Source: Archivesica marissinica (Eukaryota > Mollusca > Bivalvia > Venerida > Vesicomyidae). From it: a stretch of 64,000 nt of DNA. Shown here in pieces: positions 40,201 to 51,480 of the stretch. Made by a program: the position numbers and the translations under genes. The stretch spans positions 16,004,949-16,068,948 of the forward strand of contig CM026386.1 of assembly GCA_014843695.1 (NCBI GenBank). Direction: 5' to 3'. Each line of letters begins with the position of its first letter. Within the stretch, counting starts at the first letter, position 1. The notes beneath the pieces are model-generated. The model was not told where the DNA came from. It was given only the letters and a program-made list of their open reading frames with translations, and made no database searches.

Positions 40201-43200
40201 TCATATAAATCATTAACATACTATATATTGAACATACATGTACCCTATACATCATTAAAATACTATATATTGAACGTAGATGTATCCTACAAATCATTAA
40301 AATACTATACATTGAATGTACACGTACCCAATAAATCATTAAAATACTATATATTGAACGTACATTTATCCTAGAATTCTTTCAAATACTATATATTGAA
40401 CGTACACGTATCCGATAAATCATTAAAATACTATATATTAAACGTACAGGTATCCTATGAATCATTAACATTCTATATATTGAAAGTACATGTATCCTAC
40501 AAATCATTACAATACTATATATTGAAGGTACATGTATCCTAGAAATCATTAAAATACTATACATTGAACGTACATGTATCCTAGAAATCACTAAAATACT
40601 ATATATTGAACGTACATTTATCCAAGAAATCATTACAATACTATATATTGAACGTACATGTATCCTTCAAATCATTAAAATACTATATATTGAACGTAAA
40701 AGTACCCTATAAATCATTACAATACTATATATTGAACGTACATGTATCCTAGAAATCATTAAAATACTATAAAATGAATGTACACGTATCCTATAAATGA
40801 TTAAAATACTATATATTGAACGTACATGTATCCTATAAATCATTAAAATACTATACATTGAACGTACATGTATCCTACAAATCATTAAAATACTATATAT
40901 TGAACGTAAAAGTACCATATACATCATTAAAATACTATATATTGAACGTACAAGTACCCTATAAATCATTAAAATAATATACATTGAACGTACATGTATC
41001 CTAGAAATCATTAAAATACTATAAAATGAATGTACACGTATCCTATAAATGATTAAAATACTATATATTGAACGTACATGTATCCTATAAATCATTAAAA
41101 TACTATACATTGAACGTACATGTATCCTACAAATCATTAAAATACTATATATTGAATGTACATGTATCCTATAAATCATTAAATACTATACATTGAACGT
41201 ACATGTATCATACAATCATTAAAATACTATATATTGAACGTAAAAGTACCAAAATCATCATTAAAATACTATATATGAACGTACAAGTACCCTATAAATC
41301 ATTAAAATAATATACATTGAACGTACATGTATCCTACAAATCATTAAAATACTATATATTGAACGTAAAGTACCCTATAAATCATTACAATACTATATAT
41401 TGAACATACATGTACCCTATTCATCATTAAAATACTATATATTGAACGTACATGTATCCTAGAAATCATTCAAATACTATATATTGAACGTACACATATC
41501 CAATAAATCATTAAAATACTATATATTGAACATACATGTAGCATATTCATCATTAATATACTATATATTGAACGTACACGTATCCTATAAATCATTAAAA
41601 TACTATATATTGAACATACATGTCCCCTATAAATCATTAAGATACTATATAATGAATGTTAACGTATCCTATAAAAGATTAAAATACTATATATTGAATG
41701 TACACGTATCCTATAAATCATTAAAATACTATATATTGAATGTACATGTATCCTATAAATCATTAAAATACTATATATTGAACGTACACGTACCCTATAA
41801 ATCATTAAAATACTATATATTGAACGTACACGTATCCTATAAATCATTAAAATACTATATATTGAATGTACACGTATCCTATAAATCATTAAAATACTAT
41901 ATATTGAACGTACATGTATCCTATAAATCATTAAAATACTATATATTGAACGTACACGTACCCTATAAATCATTAAAATACTATATATTGAACGTACACG
42001 TATCCTACAAATCATTAAAATACTATATATTGAACATACACGTCCCCTATAAATCATTAAGATACTATATATTGAACGTACACGTATCCTATAAATCATT
42101 AAATACTATATATTGAACATACACGTACCCTATAAATCATTAAAATACTATATATTGAACGTACACGTATCCTATAAATCATTAAATACTATATATTGAA
42201 CATACATGTCCCCTATAAATCATTAAGATACTATATAATGAATGTTAACGTATCCTATAAAAGATTAAAATACTATATATTGAATGTACACGTATCCTAT
42301 AAATCATTAAAATACTATATATTGAACATACATGTCCCCTATAAATCATTAAGATACTATATATTGAACTTAGATGTATCCTACAAATCATTAAAATACT
42401 ATACATTGAATGTACACGTACCCAATAAATCATTAAAATACTATATATTGAACGTACATTATCCTAGAAATCTTTCAAATACTATATATTGAACGTACAC
42501 GTATCCGATAAATCATTAAAATACTATATATTAAACGTACAGGTATCCTATGAATCATTAACATTCTATATATTGAAAGTACATGTATCCTACAAATCAT
42601 TAAAATACTATATATTGAAGGTACATGTATCCTAGAAATCATTAAAAACTATACATTGAACAAAAGTACACGTTTCCTACAAATCATTAAAATACTATAT
42701 ATTGAACGTACACGTATCCGATAAATCATTACAATACTATATATTGAACGTACATGTATCCTATAAATCATTAAAATACTATATATTGAACGTACACGTA
42801 TCTGATAAATCATTACAATACTATATATTGAACGTACATGTATGCTATAAATCATTAAAATACTATATATTGAACGTACACGTATCCTATAAATCATTAA
42901 AATACTATATATTGAACGTACACGTATCCTACAAATCATTAAAATACTATATATTGAACGTACACGTATCCTACAAATCATTAAAATACTATATATTGAA
43001 CGTACACGTATCATACAAATCATTAAAATACTATATATTGAACGTACATGTACCCTACAAATGATTAAAATACATATATATTGAATGTACATGTTTCCTA
43101 TAAATCATTAAAATACTATAAAATGAATGTACACGTATCCTATAAATGATTAAAATACTATATATTGAATGTACATGTATCCTATAAATCATTAAAATAC

Positions 43201-44483
43201 TATACATTGAACGTACATGTATCATACAAATCATTAAAATACTATATATTGAACGTAAAAGTACCATATACATCATTAAAATACTATATATTGAACGTAC
43301 AAGTACCCTATAAATCATTAAAATAATATACATTGAACGTACATGTATCCTACAAATCATTAAAATACTATATATTGAACGTAAAAGTACCCTATAAATC
43401 ATTACAATACTATATATTGAATGTACACGTACCCTATAAATCATTAAGATACTATAAAATGAATGTATACGTATCCTATAAATGATTAAAATACTATATA
43501 TTGAATGTACACGTATCCTATAAATCATTAAAATACTATATAATGAATGTACACGTATCCTAGAAATCAATAAAATACTATATATTGAACGTACATGTAT
43601 CCTACAAATCATTAATATACTATACATTGAACGTACATGTACCATATACATCAATAAAATACTATACATTGAACGTACATTTATCCTACAAATCATTAAA
43701 ATACTATATATTGAACGTACATGTATCCTACAAATCATTAATATACTATATATTGAACGTAAAAGTACCCTATAAATCATTAAAATACTATACATTGAAC
43801 GTACAAGTACCCTATAAATCAATAAAATACTATACATTGAACGTACATGTATCCTACAAATCATTAAAATACTATATATTGAACGTAAAAGTACCCTATA
43901 AATCATTACAATACTATATATTGAATGTACACGTACACTATAAATCATTAAGATACTATATATTGAATGTACACGTATCCTATAAATCATTAAAATACTA
44001 TATAATGAATGTACACGTATCCTAGAAATCAATAAAATACTACATATTGAACGTACATGTATCCTATAAATCATTAAAATACTATATATTGAACAAACAT
44101 GTACCCTATACATCAGTAAGATACTATATATTGAACGTACATGTACCATATACATCATTAAAATACTATATATTGAATGTACACGTACCCTATTCATCAT
44201 TAAAATACTATATATTGAACGTACATGTATCCTAGAAATCATTTAAATACTATATATTGAACGTACACGTATCCTATAAATCATTAAAATACTATATATT
44301 GAACATACATGTACCCTATGCATCATTCAAATACTATATATTGAACGTACATGTACCATATACATCATTAAAATACTATATATTGAACGTACACGTACCC
44401 TAGAAATCATTAAAATACTATATATTGAACGTACATGTATCCTAGAAATCATTAAAATACTATATATTGAACGTACATGAATC
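37260..44483 (-). repeat. 42-bp minisatellite derived from an exon/intron donor (right copy)
   Basis: About 163 units, roughly 2.3 kb longer than the left copy. The extra length lies mainly between about 41180 and 43130, where near-identical GTACACGTATCCTATAAATC units occur, i.e. a locally homogenised insertion. It starts at the donor of the exon 44477-44618 and ends near the foldback element. Confidence 0.9.
37483..37840 (+). mobile_element. Element B non-LTR retrotransposon inside the 42-bp array (right copy)
   Basis: The same insertion point and target duplication as 4609-4962, including the 53-codon C-terminal tail ending at 37643. The TTAC tail is one unit longer. Confidence 0.62.
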
Positions 44484-44618
44484 CTAGAAGTCGGCAAATG
44501 GCAGGGAGATTAATACCACCATACGCCAATGTATACAAGCAGACTGAGCCCCATCTGCCATCCACTTGAACTTCGAATCGTCCTTCGTTCGGAAGTACGC
44601 CGCCTTGCAAACGTATGT
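44477..44618 (-). CDS. SRCR domain, first-half (a) exon abutting the 42-bp array
   Basis: This exon has 46 codons from GTAACAG| to TTCAT|GTACGT. It reads IRLQGGVLPNEGRFEVQVDG, RWGSVC, LAYGGINLPAICRLLGF, a textbook SRCR N-terminal half with C2 and C3. The last 12-13 bases of the exon plus the donor and about 30 bases of intron are the template of the 42-bp minisatellite that fills the following intron. Reading through the donor would add a few residues and then a TAA. The partner b exon is 7.7 kb downstream at 36759-36578; the junction AT+A makes isoleucine. Confidence 0.78.
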
Positions 44619-45648
44619 CTGTTACCAAATACTCTATCAATATAGATCGGCCATGTATTATAATATATGATGTAACCTAGTTTACAGTATTTCGATGGGT
44701 GGTGATGTTTGTTCAAGTGTAGTACTTAAATGCACAATTAGTTCCTGCATCTCGGATACTATAAATAGTAACGAATAGATAATTAGCTCCATTCGAATTC
44801 GTTTTGCATTACGTGTGTACATGTGTGTTTAACCCCACCCATCCACCCTCCTGTGAATATTTCAGAATGACAAAGGGCTGATTTGGTAGAATTTATGTTT
44901 ATGTTTGCAATGTTAAGTGCCTCAGTTTTTTTGGGGGGCGAGGCTGAGGTGTGGGGCATTAAACGACTCCGCTATAGATTTTACTGACCCCCACACAACT
45001 GTGTGAAGGATCAGTAACAACCCCAAACACGAATTGATTGCATCGACCACCTTTAATTAAAATATGTTGAATTATTGTATTGATTCATACTTAAGTCTTT
45101 AGTTGTTTTCTGAACGTATCTTAGTCAAATAAATCGGCCTCAAAATGTTTTGTTAGAGGATGACTGCTATCAAGAATAACCTGTATGTATCGTTTTCCTA
45201 TTTAAACATCCTTTGCTCCCATTTTCGCGGACCTTCGCATTTATGCGGCAAATAGATTTGGTTCCTACTGACCGGGAACTAGAAGCTAGAAGGTTGTCGC
45301 TTCATTTATTTCTAACTTTATATTTTCACGCCGATTTATTTGACTAAAGTAAGTTCCGAACACAATTTAAAATTCTGAATCGAGAGTTGTAGAAAGCCAT
45401 CATTTGTCTACTGAACTGACCGTACATGAAATATTTACTAACCCTCCACAGTCTCATGTAGGGTCACCTCGTGACCGCCGTTGACCAATGGAAAGGATAT
45501 AATTTAGTGGAAGATGGAATAACATAATTATGTGATTTCAAGTTATAAGATTTAGTCTGTCTAACCTACTTGGAGGTATCGATTCCAGTCGAATTTTATA
45601 TAATACATATGTACCAGTTATTTTTAATTACCTAATAATATTTATCGC

Positions 45649-46752
45649 AATAATAATCGTTGGGAATGTCACTGGGCCGCAGAGAATGGCTGTCTACCCC
45701 CCTTCCACTCCTCACTCCTTCTCCGCAAAAAATGGCTGTCTACCCCCTCCCACTCCTCACTCCTTCTCCGCAAAAAATGGCTGTCTACCCCCCTACCACT
45801 CCTCACTCATCTGCAAAAATTGAAATCAAACAAATCGAAGGTGGACTGGGGCAGCCGGCATTACAGTCTATACTGGTAACAGACAGAGAATCACGCATTC
45901 ATGACTGACATATGACTACATAAATTACGCACCACGGATCACGCATACATACACGCATACAGATGACGGATACGCATGTACACGCATACAGATGACGGAC
46001 ACGCATGTACACGCCTATGGATATATTATATTAGAAAAGTGCGATGCAAACCGTAGCAGTGCAGACGAGTGAGGTATTCAGTCTGTGTGCCTTGATATCC
46101 GTTTGGCACCCAGTCTCCAGTTACACATTCGGTTGCATGAGACTCCGTTCCCGTACATTCAATCAGTTTTTGGTTGAAGAAGTATCCTGTATATGATGAT
46201 ATTTATCGTAATATTAATCGTTGGGAATGTCACTGGGCCGCAAAGAATGGCTGTCTACCCCCCTCCCACTCCTCACTCCTTCTCCGCAAAAAATGGCTGT
46301 CTACCCCCCTCCCACTCCTCTCTCCTCCGCAAAAAATGGCTGTCTACCCCCCTCCCACTCCTCACTCCTCCGCAAAAAATGAAATCAAACAAAACGAAGG
46401 TGGACTGGGGCAGACGGCATTACAGTCTATTCTGGTAACAGACAGAGAATCACGCATTCATGACTGACATGTGACTACATAAATTACGCACCAGGGATCA
46501 CGCATACGTACACGCATACAGATGACGGATACGCATGTGCACGCATACAGATGACGGACACGCATGTACACGCCTATAGATATATTATATTAGAAACTTG
46601 CGATGCAAACCGTAGCAGTGCAGACGAGTGAGGTATTCAATCCTTGTGCCTTGATATTCTGGCACCCAGTCTCCAGTTACACATTCGGTTGCATGAGTCT
46701 CCGTTCCCGTACATTCAATCAGTTGGTTGAAGTAATATCCTGTATATGATGA
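45649..46752. repeat. 551-bp tandem duplication (right copy of 10612-11715)
   Basis: The same two-block layout with pyrimidine-rich minisatellites and the truncated b exon. Confidence 0.82.
46052..46201 (-). pseudogene. Partial duplicate of the SRCR b exon
   Basis: A 551-bp tandem duplication re-created the 3' two-thirds of the b exon at 46611-46795. The frame is still open (SSYTGYFFNQKLIEC, THATEC, LTRLHC) with one extra lysine and an NGYQGTQT variant. The 5' third of the exon and its proper acceptor are missing, the homology starting in unrelated intron sequence. It keeps the G|GTTTGC donor. It would add a second b half after a b half, which makes no domain, so it is called a non-functional exon remnant. 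Exonisation through the internal CATATACAG cannot be excluded. Confidence 0.6.
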
Positions 46753-46795
46753 TACATTCAAACCAGGAAAGGACGTAGTACTGAAACCAGTATAT
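46611..46795 (-). CDS. SRCR domain, second-half (b) exon, three cysteines
   Basis: This exon has 61 codons from CTTGCAG| to TACG|GTTTGC. It reads ..YYFNQLIECTGTETHATEC, DWVPEYQGTRIEYLTRLHC. C5, C6 and C8 are present; C7 (normally in 'C.H..D.GV.C') is missing. It completes the domain begun at 47447-47294 across a 0.5-kb intron. A diverged partial copy lies just downstream at 46052-46201. The donor starts GTTTGC, a poor consensus; it is kept because it matches the phase and position of the other b exons. Confidence 0.72.
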
Positions 46796-47293
46796 CTGCA
46801 AGTAAACCACAAACAATACTAGATTACAACACTGTGCGAAAGACATAACTCATAAAATCCTCTTTATATGTGTCTATTAAGAATTGAAATTTGAAGGCGT
46901 ATACGTGCATACTTGAGATTAATTTCCAAGCATCTGGGAAAGTTGGTACACGAAGACAAGATGGTATTTTCCAAATTGTTGAACTAGTAAATGAATTGTA
47001 TAAAGAATTATTATAATGCAACCTTATATGTATGCTTGAAATACCCAGCTAGTATATGCCAGTTGCGCGGTGAATACACCCACTAACATCCTGTAGCATT
47101 TCTCAGAATTAATACACACACAAACATCCAGTGACATTAGGTAGGATTTCTCAGAATTAATACACACACAAACATCCCGTGACATTAAGATTTCTCAGAA
47201 TTAATACACACATAAAGAATGCAGTAAATACAAATAGTGTAATATTATACGATGAATTAATCTAATCAATTGAATGATCAAATCGACTAGTAC

Positions 47294-47447
47294 CCGTATC
47301 CAAGTGTGGCACAAATGACCTTAGCAGTCTCGTCACTGAACGTAATATAATTGCTGGATACCAAAGCCCATGTATTATTCACTTTCATCTCTACTAAACC
47401 TTCAGCATCGTGGTCATTTATTGGAACAAGCCGGAAGTCGTACTTTG
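47294..47447 (-). CDS. SRCR domain, first-half (a) exon lacking the first cysteine
   Basis: This exon has 50 codons between CATTTCAG| and GGATACGG|GTACTA. It reads DFRLVPINDHDAEGLVEM, NTWALVSS, DETAKVICATLGYG. The fold signature is clear, but the position that is normally 'VC' (C2) is 'VS'. The partner b exon (46795-46611) also lacks C7, the usual disulfide partner of C2, so the pair was lost together. The left copy at 12257-12410 encodes the same peptide. The donor GTACTA is weak at position +4. Confidence 0.72.
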
Positions 47448-47634
47448 CTGAAATGAAAGCTACAAGTAAGTGGCGTTGGGTCCTGTTACCTGCCATTCTT
47501 AATAGACTGCATGTGAGCTTTGCTCATTTAACAATTTCATATTCTTCTCCTGTGCTTCATCGATGTTTGACATGTCAGTTTTTACACCGAATGTGTTCAT
47601 AAAACCGAACTGCCAGCACTAGGATCCGCTACTG

Positions 47635-47871
47635 AGGGGATCTGTGATTCAGTAGTTAACATGTTGCGCTGCTAATCCAGGGATTGCAGGTTCGATTCCC
47701 CGTCTGGCCCTGGTGATATATTTCTGATGGGAATATAAACCGTGCACGTGAAATAACCAGAGTAGGCTCTGGGATAGGTATCTGTCTGTATCATTGCATT
47801 ATCCGCTTCAGGAGGTGTCGTCCATATGGGCAACCGGTAGCGATGATAAATAAATGTAAATCCTAGACTAC
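47635..47871 (+). mobile_element. Complete tRNA-derived SINE with target duplication
   Basis: A 12-bp target duplication GATCCGCTACTG flanks it (47623-47634, 47872-47883). The head has box-A-like TGATTCAGTAGTTAACATG and box-B-like GGTTCGATTCC; the body has GATGGGAATATAAACCG and CTTCAGGAGGTGTCG..GGGCAACCGGTAGCGATGATA; the tail is AAATAAATGTAAA. A second member of the family is at 55854-56117. It is too diverged in the acceptor stem to be a tRNA gene. Confidence 0.75.
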
Positions 47872-48074
47872 GATCCGCTACTGTGCAACATTGATTCTAA
47901 AGTACTGCGCTCTCGCACTAACCCCAAAAAAAGAAACTTTTTCGTAAATAACTCTCATAACGAAACATTGATTGTATTACATCGATAATAGACTTAGTGT
48001 AAGAATACCATAATTAAAGTGACGAAAACTATTCTCTCTTAAAACATTGTCGTGACGTCGTGTCTTTCTTGCAG

Positions 48075-48229
48075 TCCATTATTATTAATATTGGCCTGCT
48101 TACAAACTTCTTGAGTATTATATCAAATATTATGCATAACTGTACGAAATTCAAAAAATTAATTACCAAGATATTGTTATATAAATGTGTGGTTTAAGTA
48201 TTAATAAGCCTCAAACGGATCCAATATGG
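48075..48229 (+). repeat. Dispersed repeat, inverted partner of 50582-50726
   Basis: TCCATTATTATTAATATTGG ... TTATATAAATGTGTGG ... AAGCCTCAAACGGATCCAAT matches the reverse complement of 50582-50726 with scattered changes. The pair encloses the EGF-like exon, a retrotransposon 3' end and an SRCR b exon. Confidence 0.6.
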
Positions 48230-48383
48230 TGGAATCACAACCGCATCTGATTGGTCATATTCGTAATTGCTAGGCGGTGTAGGTTCGAAATCTGGATTAT
48301 GCATAGAAACACATTGCGCATTGAGATTCAATGGTGTCACAATAGAAAAGAAATCTTATAACAGTTCAAGTTATATTTATAAC

Positions 48384-48506
48384 CTGTGCAGTTCATATTC
48401 CCGTATTGCACATATTCTTCCTTACAAGTACATGTGTATTGCGTGCAGTGAGCATTTGGAACTTCGGCACAACTATAGTCAGCCGTACACGCTGATCCCA
48501 AGGGTT
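48384..48506 (-). CDS. EGF-like (EB/EGF-type) module exon
   Basis: This exon has 40 codons, phase 1 at both ends, between CTTCTTTCAG| and ACAG|GTTATA. It reads PLGSACTADYSC, VPNAHC, TCTC and ..NMNCT, with six cysteines in an EGF-like spacing. The 'PNAHC....C.C' core resembles the short EGF/EB modules found between SRCR domains of invertebrate multidomain receptors. Equal border phases let it be gained or lost without breaking frame. No copy remains in the left duplicate, where it falls inside the 5-kb deletion. The exact Pfam family (EB versus EGF) cannot be settled by eye. Confidence 0.68.
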
Positions 48507-48556
48507 CTGAAAGAAGATTTATGTTCACGGATTATCTAATCATAACGCACATATAT

Positions 48557-49083
48557 CGTAATTGTGCCAAAACCTGTTTTATTATTTTAGGCGTCAGTTA
48601 CTATTATATAAATACATTTGTGAATTATTTCTTTGTATTTCTAACTGCATTCTTATTTTTATCTCGTCTGTAATATCTCTGCTAATCATATTCGCTATGA
48701 TCTAATCAAAGCGAAGATAGATTTCATATGACCAATTCTTAATCAGTGTGCAATAGTACCTATTTTGTATTTCAGTGTTTTTAATTGTTTTAGAGCAGGT
48801 TTTAATATCCGATTAGCAGGGATATTGCAGCTTTATCCCTAACATACTGTGATAAATGAGTATGTATACTTTTGTTCATCTCTTATAACTCCATGTTGGA
48901 GTGGCATTGTACTTTTATTATGTAAACTATACATGTAATATTATTGTAAATATTGTACGTACAATGATGAGATGTAAATAAAGATTACTACTACTACTAC
49001 TACCACTACTACTACTACCACTACCACTACCACTACTAATACTACTACTACTATCACTACTACCACTACTACTACTACTACTA
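48557..49083 (+). mobile_element. Element A non-LTR 3' end with long (TAC)n tail (fourth copy)
   Basis: It begins in the last codons of the ORF (AATTGTGCCAAAACCTG.., matching 29567-29583) and continues through the UTR to a tail of about 100 bp of TAC/CAC triplets. It is independent of the duplication, being in sequence the left copy lacks. Confidence 0.75.
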
Positions 49084-49142
49084 CAGCCAAGTTATTTGAA
49101 GTTATCTATTTTATTGTATAAATATAGCATCTTACATTCGTG

Positions 49143-49262
49143 GTGATTTCATGCCATATTTGATGAAACGAGTTGGAATGTTGATATTAAGCGAGCCTTT
49201 TGGCAAACTTAATACCAACATTCCAAAACGAATGTCACAAAATATTGTATGAAATCATCACT
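49143..49262. repeat. Imperfect inverted repeat, MITE-like
   Basis: TTGGAATGTTGATATTAAG pairs with CTTAATACCAACATTCCAA, and the outer GTGATTTCAT pairs with ATGAAATCATCAC. No target duplication is clear. Confidence 0.5.
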
Positions 49263-49371
49263 GGTGAGAGATAAATCCCTTTTATCACAGTAGGGGCTAC
49301 CATGGCGCGCTGATTTTAATAAATAACGTTGCTACTTTTATTTTGGCGGCAACTTTCAGAGCAAATCGCCA

Positions 49372-49399
49372 TGACGTCACTTTAATTGCCATGACGTCA
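49372..49399. promoter_or_regulatory. Two CRE-like TGACGTCA motifs
   Basis: Perfect 8-bp palindromes TGACGTCA at 49372-49379 and 49392-49399, each within GCCATGACGTCACT, 20 bp apart. They match the cAMP-response element consensus. They sit in an intron next to a MITE-like repeat, so they may simply be part of a dispersed repeat. Confidence 0.25.
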
Positions 49400-49946
49400 C
49401 TACGCAAAGCAGCTTTTCATTTATGGTTTTAAATAGCTTTATAATTACGTTGAGACATTTGTTAAATCGTAGGTTGTCTTACCATTTACGCTATGCACCA
49501 ATTCAAATATGCATACTTTAAGGTTTTCATTTACAAATCATAAGGATTATTCTCTCAACCAATCAGAATCCTGCCAGGTGTTACTACACATGTGTACATA
49601 ATATTACCCCCCCTTACGTTTGGAATAATCGTTTACATTTTGAACCACACATAGGCCTACATAGAGACATGATTTCAAGCATGTATTCGTTATATGTCGA
49701 TATCTATACTAGAGGACATAGAAATCGCACACCTACATTATATTACATGAAAACGAAATACGAAGGATTCGTTCAAAGATATATCACATATTTATTACAA
49801 AACACAAACTGAACAACTAAATATATTTCAAAATGTTTAAAACTATGTATTTATATAGTTATTGTTTTTCATGTAAAAACAAACTGATCCGAAGTGTGCA
49901 TTTTCTATGTCCTCTAGTATACTTACTGAGACTCTAGTATACTTAC

Positions 49947-50116
49947 TGAAACACGATAGTCCTGCTACCTTGCCACTTGCGCATCTAAAATCCTCACTTC
50001 CGCTTATGGTGCACTGTTCAAGAGAGCTCTCATTCCCAATGCACTTGATGGACGCATTTAACATTGCTATCTCGCCGTCTCCAACTACCGGCAAAAGTCG
50101 TGCAGCAGTCATTTTG
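49947..50116 (-). CDS. SRCR domain, second-half (b) exon
   Basis: This exon has 56 codons from a CATACAG| acceptor to a TTTCA|GTAAGTA donor. It reads ..GDGEIAML, IKCIGNESSLEQC, FRC, VAGLSC, which gives all four C-terminal-half SRCR cysteines and the typical 'C.G.E..L..C' motif. Joined to the a exon 2.4 kb upstream it gives a complete six-cysteine domain of about 101 residues. The donor region is tandemly duplicated just downstream (49921-49950), giving two identical candidate GTAAGT donors about 20 bp apart; the proximal one is assumed here. Confidence 0.78.
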
Positions 50117-50581
50117 CTGTATGGAAATTATGAAGGGCTTTAATAAATAAACTAAGCAATATTCGAAATGGCTGATATAGTTATTATAAATATATGAAAG
50201 AAGCAACCATACAGTCAAGCAGGTCGCTTTCTCCTCAATTCTACATGTATGTACATATTATTTACACTTGACTATGTTTATTCAAAGAAATAAATATTGT
50301 TTAAACTAGATAATTATATACTGATACCAAAAAGAAACTGTGCACATGCCTTTTAGGTAAAACTTATATCATTTTAGAACAAACAAAATATAGGAAATAT
50401 TGGTATAATATGGCTTAAGTATTGGGTAAATTAGTGCAATATGTGAAGGATTATTTTCATGATAGTAATATCCATAATTCTAAAATTGGTAACGAAAAAG
50501 TAACGCTCAATATAAAAGTGCACATTTTATTTATGGTTTCAATATGTATAGGATATAAGATGTAACCGATCCATTATTTTA

Positions 50582-50726
50582 CATATTTGATCCGTTTGAG
50601 GCTTATGTCTTACTTAATACACACACTTATATAACAAGATCCTACTAAATAAAAGTGTTAACTAATTAAGTAGGATTTAATATAATACTCTAGTCTCTTG
50701 ACAGCTGTCCAATATTAATAATAATG
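50582..50726 (-). repeat. Dispersed repeat, inverted partner of 48075-48229
   Basis: See the partner entry. The core matches are GGATCAAATATG-side, AAGCCTCAAACGGATC and ATTATTATTAATATTGGACAG on the reverse strand. Confidence 0.6.
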
Positions 50727-50872
50727 TTGTTGATGAAGTTCCAGTATCCTACGCGGCTACTGCGAGATTAGCCTGGGAACAGGTGTCGATATAGTTTGCC
50801 TGGACAGTCAAATAAATATGTTTTAACACCGAGACTATTAATTGGGCCGAATTGAGCTTCTAATCATATCAA

Positions 50873-51416
50873 AGCCTGGGGAAACTCGGCGGGTTTTCCG
50901 TGAAATTATTGATTATCATTAATCCTATTAATAGGCCTATCAGCACGTGACTTAATTAATGACGTACTTGAATCGAAAGTGAGGCACTGCAATGTTGATA
51001 ATATTTATAATTGGACGCCATTGTTTACGGGTCAACGGAACGATAAATAGTTTAAAAAGTATAATGTGCGTCTGATGTGACATATTTACTCAAGATTTAA
51101 GCCGTCCTTACTTCAATTACGCCGAATCAACCCATCACCACCTACACGTAATAGTTAAAATCCGCCATCTCGTCGATATAACAGAGAAACGTGAACTTAT
51201 ATGTTTAAAATGTAAATCAGGCTACGGGAGCATTCGTGTATATTCGGAAATGTATAATGTATAATCGTGCCTGTTCGGTGCTTTCCGATAGAATTGCATT
51301 TCTATATTTAGCGATAGTATGTTGTATAGAAGAGTTGTCATTCTTCAAATCTACACCCTTAATAATGAGGGTGTAAGTAGATGGCGCTACGATCGGAAAT
51401 CAAGTTTCCCCAGGCT
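50873..51416. mobile_element. Possible non-autonomous DNA transposon, 544 bp
   Basis: Perfect 14-bp terminal inverted repeats AGCCTGGGGAAACT / AGTTTCCCCAGGCT. The interior is non-coding. No immediate target duplication is seen. A longer 14-bp direct repeat GGCTACTGCGAGAT lies outside it (50755-50768 and 51467-51480). Confidence 0.45.
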
Positions 51417-51480
51417 GTCATTTTGCCAGAAGTTAAAAAAATGAAAAATCGACACACTGGAACTCAGGCTACTGCGAGAT

